Notes: generated by a model from the sequence alone, not told the origin. Counted from the first letter of the stretch, positions 1-6,686 are shown. The stretch: 10,531 nt of DNA from Dichloromethanomonas sp964477085 (GCA_964477085.1 CAYZDF010000081.1:1-10531), one strand, 5' to 3'. Translations and numbers: made by a program.

Positions 1-1
1 G

Positions 2-1465
2 CTGGTTTATCAGTTGAATCAAAGTGGCCTGATTGATGCTGTTACCGGTAAACCATTTCAGCTTGGTCAGAATCAATATTTGACGAGTGAAGAGTACCTG
101 GGACGTACCGGTTATGGTATGGACTATTATACCAATGCTAAGAGCCTTTCCTTGAGCCCTCAGGAATTACGGGAAATCGATGCCAATATCAAACTCTTAA
201 CCAAAGAAGAAGCCATAAAAGTCGTCCAGAAATGGGTGGAAATCCCTTCGGGCCTGTCACTGCGTTCCATGAACCTAAATACTGTAAGTCATTTAAGAGA
301 CACCAAGGTCTGGTATTTTGACTGGGCTGCCGCCGGCAGGGAACGGATGGAAAGTGTTACCGCCCGAGTCGATGCCGTTAATGGCGATTTAATCGGCTTT
401 AACTTCTACAGCTCGCTACCGCCCCAGGTCGATAAAACAGCACAGCAAGACCTTCTGAGTAAAAAAGATGCTCAAACCCTGGCAGAAGAATTCCTCCAGA
501 GAATCCAACTGCAAAAATTTAAACAAACCAAGCTCAAAGGCGACCCTGAAAGCGATCCTGTTCCCTCTCCTGTGGCGGAGGCTGCCGTCGATATCAAAGT
601 CTTTCCTGTTCCAGAAGAGACTTCCACTAGTTTTAACTATGAACGTGTGGTGAACGGAATTGTTTTTCCTGCCAATGGCATCAATGTCACAGTGGATTTA
701 ATTAACAAAAAAATTACTTCATATGATCTTAACTGGTACGGTCTTGACTTCCCTTCGCTTTCCCAGGCCCTCTCTCAAAGTAAAGCTGAAGAAGCCTTCT
801 TGGAAGTAAGACCAATGGTTTTAAAATATGTCCTGGTAAATAACGGCGGTGAAGTGAGCGAAGCAAAGTTGGTCTACCGGCCATCTAATGATGGTACACG
901 CATATCAGATATGATCGATGCCAAAACCGGTGTATTTCTGGACTGGCAGGGTAAACCCCTGACCAACCAATCCCGACTCTATCATTTCACTGACATTGCC
1001 GGACACGAAGCTGAAAAAGAAATTACAGCTCTTGGCCGGGCCGGAATCTTCGGCGAATACGGCAGTGTGTTTAAACCTACTCAAAATATTACGGCTGAAT
1101 CCCTGTTCCGGGCCTTACTCACTATTGGCAACGGCTCCGACAATTATAGCCTCTCTGCCCAAGACATCCTGAAAAAAGCCAAAGAGCAGGGCTGGCTCAA
1201 AGAAGAAGTGACCCCCACCCAGACCATATCTCGGGAAATGTTCAGTAGAATCATAGTACGCTATCTGGGCTTAGAAAAGATTGCCGAACTGAAGTATATC
1301 TACCAGTCACCCTTTAAAGATATAAACCAATCCCAAGGATATATCGCTCTGACCACGGGACTTGGTATCATCAAGGTGGATGGACAGAATTTTGAACCGG
1401 GCAAGAACGTTACCAGAGCGGAAGCAGCATCTTCCATCATTAAGGCTTTGGGGAGCAAGACGTGA
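2..1465 (+). CDS. YcdB/YcdC-repeat protein with three C-terminal SLH motifs, 5' end outside window
   Basis: This is the 3' part of a secreted cell-surface protein; the frame is open to the first base, so the TTG at 14 is probably an internal leucine and the true start and signal peptide lie upstream. The visible part has YcdB/YcdC-like (PepSY-related) units. The first covers about 190-410 (LTKEEAIKVV, then VDAVNGDLIGF). The second covers about 450-735 (LLSKKDAQTLAEEF, then a beta stretch ending ITSYDLNW). The third is about 765-965 (MIDAKTGVFLDWQGKPL). Three SLH motifs follow at about 985-1135, 1160-1290 and 1310-1450, the first starting FTDIAGHEAEKEI and the last ending NVTRAEAASSIIKALG. SLH triplets in this family bind pyruvylated secondary cell-wall polymer, so surface attachment is well supported. 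The role of the YcdB units is unknown; protease-inhibitor or chaperone-like roles are only guesses. A hairpin terminator follows about 95 bases after the stop. Confidence 0.9.
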   Translation: MVYQLNQSGLIDAVTGKPFQLGQNQYLTSEEYLGRTGYGMDYYTNAKSLSLSPQELREIDANIKLLTKEEAIKVVQKWVEIPSGLSLRSMNLNTVSHLRDTKVWYFDWAAAGRERMESVTARVDAVNGDLIGFNFYSSLPPQVDKTAQQDLLSKKDAQTLAEEFLQRIQLQKFKQTKLKGDPESDPVPSPVAEAAVDIKVFPVPEETSTSFNYERVVNGIVFPANGINVTVDLINKKITSYDLNWYGLDFPSLSQALSQSKAEEAFLEVRPMVLKYVLVNNGGEVSEAKLVYRPSNDGTRISDMIDAKTGVFLDWQGKPLTNQSRLYHFTDIAGHEAEKEITALGRAGIFGEYGSVFKPTQNITAESLFRALLTIGNGSDNYSLSAQDILKKAKEQGWLKEEVTPTQTISREMFSRIIVRYLGLEKIAELKYIYQSPFKDINQSQGYIALTTGLGIIKVDGQNFEPGKNVTRAEAASSIIKALGSKT

Positions 1466-1559
1466 AGTAACCTATTATAGAAATTACTCGCTTCGTTACT
1501 GTTTCACACAGTTTGAACAACAATGCTCAATAAGCCTCTCTCAGCAAATTTTAACTAGA

Positions 1560-1595
1560 AAAACAGATGCGGATTTAATTTTTCGCATCTGTTTT
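1560..1595 (+). terminator. Rho-independent terminator after the SLH protein gene
   Basis: A perfect 12-bp inverted repeat, AAAACAGATGCG (1560-1571) and CGCATCTGTTTT (1584-1595), encloses a 12-base loop. The 3' arm itself ends in four T and is followed by GTGTT. It lies 95 bases after the stop at 1465 and 160 bases before the next gene, so it ends the SLH transcript and separates it from the diguanylate cyclase. The A-run on the 5' arm could let it work weakly on the other strand too. Confidence 0.85.
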
Positions 1596-1755
1596 GTGTT
1601 ATCGTGAGAACGATCTGGCAAATTCAAGCTGCCGTTATTTACGAGTCTGTAATATTGATACAGAGCATTATAAAGAAAAAAAGGAGTATAATCGAATGGT
1701 GTCGAATAGTTAACCTTAATTGACTTAGAATTGCTTAAGATTCGGAGGTGATGAT

Positions 1756-2619
1756 ATGGATTTAAAGTATTATAAGATAATTGTGGAATCTTCGCCGAAT
1801 ATGATTTGGAAATCGGGTACAGACGGTAAATGCGATTATTTTAACAATACCTGGCTGGAGTTTACCGGCAGGGCATTGAAACAGGAACTGGGAGACGGCT
1901 GGGCAGAGGGTATTCATAAAGCTGATTTAAAAAAATGTTTGAACGTTTATAACACTTCTTTTCAAAATAGACAGGCTTTTGAGATAGAGTACCGCCTAAA
2001 GCGCTTTGACGGACAGTACCGCTGGATTAACGACAGAGGAGTCCCCTTCTTTGAAGAGGGCGTCTTTGCCGGCTATATCGGCAGTTGTGTCGATGTTCAC
2101 GAAAAGGTGGAAGGCCGGAAATTAAAGACCAAGGCGCAAACTGACGGATTAACTGCCATAACCAATCGGGAATATTTCGAAAAGATGTTCCAGCAGGAAT
2201 TCAGAAAAGCGAAGAAACTAAAGGCCCCTCTCTCCATTATCATGATCGACATTGATAAATTTAAAATGATCAATGATCTTTATGGACATCTTGCGGGAGA
2301 TAAAGTGCTCATCTCTCTTGCCAAGGTAATTAAAGATAAGATTCGGGAAATCGACTTGTTTGGACGCTATGGCGGTGAAGAATTCGTGATCGTACTGCCT
2401 AATATTAATGGCGTATTGGGCAAGCAAATTGCCGAGCGCCTTCGGAAAATGGTAGGAAATAAAAAGATATCTCATAAAAAACACGTCATCCGGGTCACCG
2501 CAAGCTTCGGTGTTGTTCAATTATCAGACGAAAAATCCTATATTGAACTATTGGATAAAGCCGACCAGGCCATGTATATGTCAAAGCGAAATGGAAGAAA
2601 TTGTGTTACCTTGCTATAA
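1756..2619 (+). CDS. PAS-GGDEF diguanylate cyclase
   Basis: This makes cyclic di-GMP from two GTP, most likely in the cytosol, because no membrane segment or signal peptide is visible in its 287 residues. An N-terminal PAS domain with PAC-like end spans about residues 5-118 (SSPNMIWKSGTDG, NNTWLEFTGR, EYRLKRFDGQYRWI, GSCVDVHEK). A GGDEF domain spans about 125-285 and starts at D130 in TDGLTAITNR. Metal-binding D165 lies in IDIDKFK, followed by N173/D174 in NDLYGH. The active-site loop is GGEEF at 206-210, and an RxxD inhibitory site (REID, 197-200) sits at the usual distance before it, so product inhibition is expected. There is no EAL or HD-GYP domain. The ATG at 1756 is preceded by GGAGGTG (1744-1750) at good spacing. 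The gene looks monocistronic. The PAS ligand is not predictable; no haem or flavin signature was recognised. Confidence 0.96.
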   Translation: MDLKYYKIIVESSPNMIWKSGTDGKCDYFNNTWLEFTGRALKQELGDGWAEGIHKADLKKCLNVYNTSFQNRQAFEIEYRLKRFDGQYRWINDRGVPFFEEGVFAGYIGSCVDVHEKVEGRKLKTKAQTDGLTAITNREYFEKMFQQEFRKAKKLKAPLSIIMIDIDKFKMINDLYGHLAGDKVLISLAKVIKDKIREIDLFGRYGGEEFVIVLPNINGVLGKQIAERLRKMVGNKKISHKKHVIRVTASFGVVQLSDEKSYIELLDKADQAMYMSKRNGRNCVTLL

Positions 2620-2625
2620 AACCCT

Positions 2626-2874
2626 TTAACAAAACAGCAGCTCCGAATTAGGCTGAATTCCTTCACAATGACCCACATATCTGAAGTCTAAAGAAGGAAT
2701 ACTCCTTTTACAGGTGTCATAAGCTAAGACACTCATTCCAAATGCGTTAGCTATCCGGGCTGTCTGTTGACCGATTCTTCCAAAACCAATAATCCCCATT
2801 TCTTTTCCAGCCAGCTCTGATAAGGGATAATTCCAAAAACACCAGTCTTTGCTTTCTGACCAAGCCCCTTTGCT
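2626..2874 (-). pseudogene. Remnant of a D-isomer-specific 2-hydroxyacid dehydrogenase (NAD-binding core only)
   Basis: An open frame of 82 codons has no plausible start, and a stop (TAA, 2875-2877) lies directly in front of it. Read from 2874 down it gives SKDWCFWNYPLSELAGKEMG, then the Rossmann motif GFGRIGQQTARIANAFGM and VLAYDT. That is the GxGxxG dinucleotide-binding segment of the 2-hydroxyacid dehydrogenase family. The FWNYPL-ELAGK lead-in resembles glycerate/hydroxypyruvate reductases. A full enzyme has over 300 residues. The N-terminal substrate lobe and the catalytic Arg, Glu and His region are absent, and homology fades after SLDFRYV, close to the stop at 2626. No function is expected. 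The assignment comes from motif recognition, not alignment. It converges on the diguanylate cyclase stop. Confidence 0.8.
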
Positions 2875-3029
2875 TTAATTACTGCAATTGCCTTCTCTTT
2901 GTTGCTTGATCCGCAATTCCTCTTTGGCGACACGCAGATTTGCCGTCTTTAAAGTTTCCTCAGCATTATTCGGAGAGATTACAACGACACCATCATCATC
3001 GGCTATGCATTTCAGTAATCAGGATTCAT
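2875..3029 (-). pseudogene. C-terminal remnant of an RraA / 4-hydroxy-4-methyl-2-oxoglutarate aldolase-like protein
   Basis: From 3018 down, one frame reads LLKCIADDDGVVVISPNNAE, then ETLKTANLRVAKEELRIKQQ and a stop at 2875-2877. The ADDDGVVV(I/V)P segment, followed by a helix with xVAKEE and a basic tail, is the typical end of RraA-family proteins (HMG aldolase / RNase E regulator-like). A stop lies just upstream in frame (3019-3021), but shifting one frame gives MNPDY (3029-3015), matching the family's 'NPGD' turn just before this segment. This implies a small frameshifting indel. Everything N-terminal is gone. It shares its reading frame with the dehydrogenase remnant that follows. RraA-like and hydroxyacid dehydrogenase genes often neighbour each other in sugar-acid catabolic loci, so this may be one decayed operon. 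Confidence 0.7.
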
Positions 3030-3066
3030 CACAGTACATAAAAGTTCCCTGGTTTCTAAGTTTATT

Positions 3067-3720
3067 TTACTTAACGATAAGGCCCAGCAATTGAGCAAGG
3101 GAAACAGCCTGGACAGCATTCACAATGGCCCCTCTCACATCTAAAGCATTTACGCCGATCCCTTCAATATCACAGCTGGTAAAATCGATTCCCTGCAGAT
3201 TAGTAAAATTCAATTGGGCTTGCCGAAGGTTGGAATCGAGAAATTTTACTTTTGAGAATACAGCGTTTTTAAAGTCAGCGGAAACCAGCTGACATTGCTG
3301 AAATGCAACCTGCTTGCAATTCGAAAACGTAAAATAAGCATAGTGGCCATTGCAATTTTCAAATGTAACATCCCGTAATGTAGCTTCACTTAAATTGATC
3401 CCTGTCAACTTACAATCGATGAATTCTACGCGATGAAGTCTGGCTTCGCTAAAATCAACATTGGATAGATCACAATTTTCCAACCTTACATTCATCAGGT
3501 CGGCATGCCGGAAGACTGCCTGTTGAAATATCACTTTTTGGAAGATTACATATTTAAAAACGACATTCTCTGCTTCCAGGTTACTCAGCGTAGAATCAAC
3601 TATTTTAACATAAGAGAAAATAGTCTCGTCCACGACCTTTTCTTCTTGCAATTCAATCACTTCCAGAGTGGTATCAAATACGGGCCTAAAAGTAATCAGT
3701 TTATCCTTCTTATCTGTCAT
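3067..3720 (-). CDS. Pentapeptide-repeat protein (Qnr/MfpA-like fold)
   Basis: A 217-residue protein expected to form a right-handed quadrilateral beta-helix. From about residue 55 to 185 a large hydrophobic (F or L) recurs every five residues with very few slips: F60, F70, L75, L85, F90, L95, F100, L105, L110, L115, F120, F130, F140, L145, F150, F155, F160, L165, L170, L175, F180. Small residues (A, C, S) sit two before. The length and the C-terminal QAVSLAQLLGLIVK resemble the ending of Qnr-like proteins, which mimic DNA and protect gyrase, but most family members have no proven role. No signal peptide or membrane segment is seen. The start chosen is the ATG at 3720, preceded by GGAGAGAG (3724-3731) five bases away; an upstream in-frame codon at 3786 has no such site. 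It is the only intact gene among remnants at 2626-4360. No clear terminator follows. Confidence 0.92.
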   Translation of the reverse strand: MTDKKDKLITFRPVFDTTLEVIELQEEKVVDETIFSYVKIVDSTLSNLEAENVVFKYVIFQKVIFQQAVFRHADLMNVRLENCDLSNVDFSEARLHRVEFIDCKLTGINLSEATLRDVTFENCNGHYAYFTFSNCKQVAFQQCQLVSADFKNAVFSKVKFLDSNLRQAQLNFTNLQGIDFTSCDIEGIGVNALDVRGAIVNAVQAVSLAQLLGLIVK

Positions 3721-3798
3721 CGTCTCTCTCCAGATTCTTAATATTTTCTTTAATGAAAAATGCTTTCTCGGTTCAAATTGATACAAATCCCTTGGTTA

Positions 3799-4015
3799 TC
3801 ATTTTAAAATTCTTAAGTCATCCGGTATTTCTATCCCTGCCAATTTCATCAGAAATACTGCATTGCGTGTTGCTGAAACACTGGGCCTAAGCTTGTAATC
3901 GAAGCGAATTTCGTCATTGACATAGTACTCCTGAAAATGATAATTCCTGACTTCCCTGCTTTCCTTGGCCAAATCCCCGAGTTCAAGAAGCCAGAACCAG
4001 ACTTTTCTCATTCGA
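3799..4015 (-). pseudogene. C-terminal remnant of a MutS-family ATPase (domain V end)
   Basis: The last part reads ESREVRNYHFQEYY, then FDYKLRPSVSATRNAVFLMK and LAGIEIPDDL. The FDYKLRPG-xxTRNA-LM-GI pattern marks the end of the MutS ATPase domain in stand-alone MutS-related proteins, which lack the longer tail of mismatch-repair MutS. The usual LRPG has become LRPS. Upstream, the frame from 4012 reads NEKSLVLAS and then hits a stop, whereas the other frame reads LELGDLAKES. Joining them around 3986-3989 would restore the conserved 'S-THD-LELGDLA' if about 10 bases (coding THD) had been lost. The Walker A and B regions are absent. A 70-codon ATG frame from 4011 exists but its first residues are out-of-frame noise. 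It ends 78 bases before the pentapeptide start. Confidence 0.8.
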
Positions 4016-4058
4016 TAGTATCCACAAAGACCAGCCGGTAATCCGGAGAATTCCAGGC

Positions 4059-4360
4059 CTAAAGGTTTTGGTTCGGTGACTGACTCTGTGGTACGATCTG
4101 CCTATGATATTTCGCCCATATCTTATTAAACACCAGAGGGGCCAGGGCAGTTATCCAAATTCCGATAAGCAGTAACGCAAAAAATCAATCGGAAGCGAAA
4201 CACCCAAAGCTTCTTTGCTGATTGACTTGCAAAAAATGGCAATGGCAAAATATTCTTCTCCCAGTACAGTGATTCCGACGAACAACTGATCAAAAAAGGG
4301 AGTTCGTAGGGCTTGAATCCCTTTTAACATATCCAGCATTAACTCCATAGGCATCATCAC
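4059..4360 (-). pseudogene. Internally deleted, frameshifted PAP2-family phosphatase remnant
   Basis: The start region (ATGs at 4357 and 4354) gives MELMLDMLKGIQALRTPFFD, then QLFVGITVLGEEYFAIAIFC. This is the typical N-terminus of Firmicutes membrane PAP2 phosphatases (lipid phosphatase / undecaprenyl-PP phosphatase-like). After KSISKEALGVSLPIDF the frame breaks at a run of six A (4179-4184). A shift of one base restores a hydrophobic C-terminus, FFALLLIGIWITALAPLVFN, then a basic tail and a stop at 4059-4061. Rejoined, the product has only about 100 residues. The family's catalytic signatures (KxxxxxxRP, PSGH, SRxxxxxHxxxD) are missing, so a large in-gene deletion has removed the core. No enzyme function is possible. 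An extended -10 lies just upstream at 4378. Confidence 0.75.
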
Positions 4361-4377
4361 TTTCTCTTTTTAAGGAA

Positions 4378-4407
4378 ATTATAGCACAGATTCGACCAGG
4401 CTTTGAC
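4378..4407 (-). promoter_or_regulatory. Candidate promoter of the PAP2 remnant
   Basis: On the minus strand TGCTATAAT gives an extended -10 with a perfect TATAAT box (4378-4383; TG at 4385-4386). Only a weak -35 (GTCAAA or TCAAAG, 4401-4407) is visible 17-18 bases upstream, as is common with extended -10 promoters. It lies about 20 bases before the remnant's start codons. If active it would drive transcription through the MutS remnant into the pentapeptide gene, for which no nearer promoter was found. Confidence 0.45.
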
Positions 4408-4585
4408 TTCATTGTAAATAGTAAACATCGCATTTGACCAAAGCACGTGACCAGTTTAGTGACTATTGTGTCAGAGGTAGGGAAACCATTTTTATCTTCT
4501 CTATAATAAGTTATTCTATTTCCCTGTGCTTCCTTGCTCCACGATCGATTCAAGTGCCTGCATACCGTTTGATTGGATCAGACAG
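4408..4585. other. Intergenic stretch with no recognisable gene
   Basis: Between the PAP2 promoter region and the araC terminator both strands were read. Only short frames are present. A minus-strand tail ending at 4516 (MQALESIVEQGSTGK) looks protein-like but follows directly after a terminator and has no ribosome site, and longer frames across the region show no family motif. It may be further decayed coding sequence. Confidence 0.4.
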
Positions 4586-4615
4586 AAAAAATCTCCCGAG
4601 CATCTGCTCGGGAGA
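4586..4615 (-). terminator. Rho-independent terminator of the AraC-type regulator gene
   Basis: A perfect GC-rich stem TCTCCCGAGC / GCTCGGGAGA (4592-4601 with 4606-4615) closes a four-base loop. On the minus strand it is followed at once by six T (4586-4591 region). It lies 65 bases after the regulator's stop codon at 4681 and isolates it from the remnants downstream. Confidence 0.92.
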
Positions 4616-4680
4616 CTTTCATTTCTTCCTTTTTGAGTTTTTCTTTTGATTTGTTTCCTTTTGATTCTTACCTTCACCGA

Positions 4681-5541
4681 TTATGACTTCTTGGTGATCG
4701 GCAGCCACACTTCACATCGGTAGTCGGCAGCCTGTTGATCTCCTTCGAAATACACCTCGATATCCGGTGCGTTGGCATATTCGTAGCCGGAGGTGGGCAG
4801 CCACTCGGTGATAATCCGCTTTTGCAGCTCCTGGATAGCAGAGGGCATCGGACCAATACATTCGAAGACAGCCCAGGTACACCCTGGAACAGTGTACTCA
4901 ACCATTCCATCTGGCGTCGCCTCGTTGGAGGCAACGGCAATGTAATAATCAAAATCCTTACCGTTCATGCAAGTGCTGACACCTAAGAGTCCATTGGGTT
5001 CCTGATTCATGAGCTCAAGGATGGCAGGGACGATGCCACTTTGCACTGTTTTTTGCCAGAATAGCGGTACCTGAGCAAAGCATTCTTCAGCACTCAAGTT
5101 GTAGTGTTCTTTGACCCCTATGATCTTAAACGGCTCCTTGATTATGATTTTGTAATTCATTTCAGCCTCTCCCTTAATTGTAATTTTGAAGCTGATACGT
5201 GGATAGGCCTTGAGTGATACCCCGATATGACGGGACTCCGCCGGGGACACACCATGCACCTGATGGAAAGCACGATTGAAAGAAGTTGGTGAATCGTAGC
5301 CGTATTTAAGGGCCACATCAATCACTTTGGCGTTGCTGCTCTGTAATTCGAATGCGGCCAGGGTCAATCTCCTGCGTCTGATGTATTCGGAAAGCGGCAC
5401 ATCAGCGATATAGGAAAACATCCGTTGAAAATGAAAAGTCGAACAACACGCAATCCTTGCTACCTGATCATAACTGATTTCCCCTGCCAGATTCTCTTCA
5501 ATATACGACACGGCTTCATTCAGTCTTGATATCCATTCCAT
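4681..5541 (-). CDS. AraC-family transcriptional regulator with GyrI-like effector-binding domain
   Basis: A 286-residue DNA-binding regulator. Residues about 5-105 form the AraC/XylS double helix-turn-helix: the first HTH (ISYDQVARIACCSTFHFQRM) at 22-41, and the second (VIDVALKYGYDSPTSFNRAF) at 73-92, ending in the family's GVSPAESR. Residues 128-284 form a GyrI-like / effector-binding domain (YKIIIKEPFKIIGVKEHY, then EVYFEGDQQAADYRCEVWLPI), with the conserved aromatic and acidic end that binds cationic or amphipathic ligands in Rob/BmrR-type regulators. This HTH-first order matches Rob and many Firmicutes homologues. The ATG at 5541 was chosen because GGAGGTG (5547-5553) sits five bases before it; a TTG at 5559 overlaps no ribosome site. 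Its targets and ligand are unknown; no drug exporter is adjacent. It is separated by 96 bases from the DUF445 gene upstream on the same strand. Confidence 0.95.
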   Translation of the reverse strand: MEWISRLNEAVSYIEENLAGEISYDQVARIACCSTFHFQRMFSYIADVPLSEYIRRRRLTLAAFELQSSNAKVIDVALKYGYDSPTSFNRAFHQVHGVSPAESRHIGVSLKAYPRISFKITIKGEAEMNYKIIIKEPFKIIGVKEHYNLSAEECFAQVPLFWQKTVQSGIVPAILELMNQEPNGLLGVSTCMNGKDFDYYIAVASNEATPDGMVEYTVPGCTWAVFECIGPMPSAIQELQKRIITEWLPTSGYEYANAPDIEVYFEGDQQAADYRCEVWLPITKKS

Positions 5542-5637
5542 CGTATCACCTCCAGACAATTAAAAGTATATCGGCTGGATAATCTGTCATCCTCGCATTT
5601 GATGCCGGAAAAAGAGAGATAATTCAGCAAAGCCTGA

Positions 5638-6531
5638 TTAGAATAAGATATTTAAGGTACCGATCACCAAACCGACTAATGCCCCTAAGTTGACGATAGC
5701 GGTTAATTCTCTTTTCATCACAGATAGGACCAGTTCCTCAATCTCCCGAACATCCATGGCGTTGACTTTTTGTTCGACGATACCCGCGATATCGAGCTGC
5801 ATAAAATACCCCGTAACTTTATGCCGGATGAATCCTGTGTAAACCTTTTTAACAAGCTCCGACAAACGTTCTTTATCCAGGCCGATATCCAGAACAAGTT
5901 CACCGAGCTGCCGGTTTTCCAGTCTTTCAATCTCACTTCTGACAACGGGTCTCACAATGTCGATTCCATTCTCCTTGAAATAGGCTTCCATCTTGTCAGC
6001 CATGGGAACCGTTACAGAAGCAATCAATTTATCATTTACCATAAATGCGAGCATTGTTCCCGCAGTCTTTTCCTTAATAATCCTGCTGCTTTCTTTGACT
6101 ATCAGTTCCCTCAGGTCCAACTTGGAAATTCCTGAGGCAATTTTTTCACAAAGGAATTCTTCCATCTTCACTTTGCCGCGAAGATAATCCTCTTGCCCGC
6201 AGTAGTCAGCCAGCTTAGTTTTTAAAGATTGCTCTTCACCTGGGAATAAAAAACCTGTGATTTCGGTTACTACTTTGTCTTTCATAGCTTCCGTCAGAAA
6301 CAGATTTCCAAGATCTTCGCCGGTTACAAGATTATTGCCGACAGCTTGCCCCAAAGCTTTCGCTAATTGTTCTTTTCGTTTCGGAAAAATACCCGGCGTA
6401 AACGGCAGTCGGAAACTTCCGATTATTATCGGATGTAATGGACGAAACAGCATTTTAACGGCCAAATAATTTGTTGCATAGCCGATTAAAGCTCCTATAG
6501 CAGGACCTGACAGCAAGTTAATCATGTTCAT
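5638..6531 (-). CDS. DUF445 family membrane protein (YheB-like)
   Basis: A 297-residue protein of unknown biochemical role. The N-terminal hydrophobic segment and conserved block (residues 5-50: GPAIGALIGYATNYLAVKML, then FRP, LPFTPGIFPKRKEQLA) are the DUF445 hallmark (consensus G-IGY-TN-AVKMLFRP). The central 60-270 is charged and helical, and a second hydrophobic segment ends the protein (LGALVGLVIGTLNILF). Two terminal membrane anchors with a soluble middle are typical of the family. The ATG at 6531 was chosen because GGGAG (6539-6543) lies six bases before it and the conserved block starts immediately; the frame stays open up to 6642 but that extension has no family character. Homologues in Bacillus are linked to spore or envelope formation only loosely. 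A TATAAT box lies 56 bases upstream. The gene may be read on into the araC-type gene, since no strong terminator separates them. Confidence 0.92.
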   Translation of the reverse strand: MNMINLLSGPAIGALIGYATNYLAVKMLFRPLHPIIIGSFRLPFTPGIFPKRKEQLAKALGQAVGNNLVTGEDLGNLFLTEAMKDKVVTEITGFLFPGEEQSLKTKLADYCGQEDYLRGKVKMEEFLCEKIASGISKLDLRELIVKESSRIIKEKTAGTMLAFMVNDKLIASVTVPMADKMEAYFKENGIDIVRPVVRSEIERLENRQLGELVLDIGLDKERLSELVKKVYTGFIRHKVTGYFMQLDIAGIVEQKVNAMDVREIEELVLSVMKRELTAIVNLGALVGLVIGTLNILF

Positions 6532-6565
6532 TTCTTTCTCCCAATTGCTATTGTTAATATCAATT

Positions 6566-6661
6566 TCATTCGAACGAGTCCATTTTATTATATTCGACCC
6601 ATTCCCACAACATTTTGGTTGTATTTCCTGGATAAATATCAATCATTGCCTCGTAATGCAT
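6566..6661 (-). CDS. Possible 31-residue small protein upstream of the DUF445 gene
   Basis: A short ATG-started frame encodes MHYEAMIDIYPGNTTKMLWE, then WVEYNKMDSFE. The composition is protein-like (two W, acidic, no rare runs) and the frame also stays open for some codons upstream of the ATG, across the neighbouring terminator. There is no convincing ribosome site, although GAGG lies just before an internal ATG at 6646. It overlaps the likely DUF445 promoter (its TAT-AAT codons are the -10 box), which argues against it being a normal gene. It could be a fragment of a lost gene. No family was recognised. Confidence 0.2.
   Translation of the reverse strand: MHYEAMIDIYPGNTTKMLWEWVEYNKMDSFE
6587..6592 (-). 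promoter_or_regulatory. Candidate -10 box of the DUF445 gene
   Basis: A perfect TATAAT on the minus strand lies 56 bases before the ATG at 6531, directly after the upstream terminator. No good -35 is visible at 16-18 bases, so this is a tentative sigma-A type site. Confidence 0.4.
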
Positions 6662-6686
6662 ACCCGACCATTTGTTGATTTTAAGC

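Noticed and set aside
14..16. TTG as start codon of the SLH protein
   Set aside because: The frame stays open upstream to the window edge, there is no ribosome site, and a surface protein would need a signal peptide, which is absent here.
1689..1715. Tiny frame (MVSNS) after an AAAGGAG sequence in the diguanylate cyclase leader
   Set aside because: Five codons cannot be told from chance; no attenuator hairpin follows it.
1466..1755. Possible riboswitch in the 290-base gap before the diguanylate cyclase
   Set aside because: Apart from the terminator, no conserved aptamer core or second hairpin was recognised.
2626..4360. Mobile element as the cause of the decayed region
   Set aside because: No transposase, terminal inverted repeat or target-site duplication was found; simple deletions explain the remnants.
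4516..4575. Short minus-strand frame ending ALESIVEQGSTGK
   Set aside because: It continues directly from the araC terminator, has no ribosome site and matches no family I know; noted only as possible decayed coding sequence.
5600..5637. Possible terminator between the DUF445 and AraC-type genes
   Set aside because: The only stem (TCAG/CTGA near a CTCTCTTTTT run) is four base pairs, too weak to call.
5770..6135. A 121-codon plus-strand open frame inside the DUF445 gene
   Set aside because: It is antisense to a conserved family protein and shows no motif or ribosome site.
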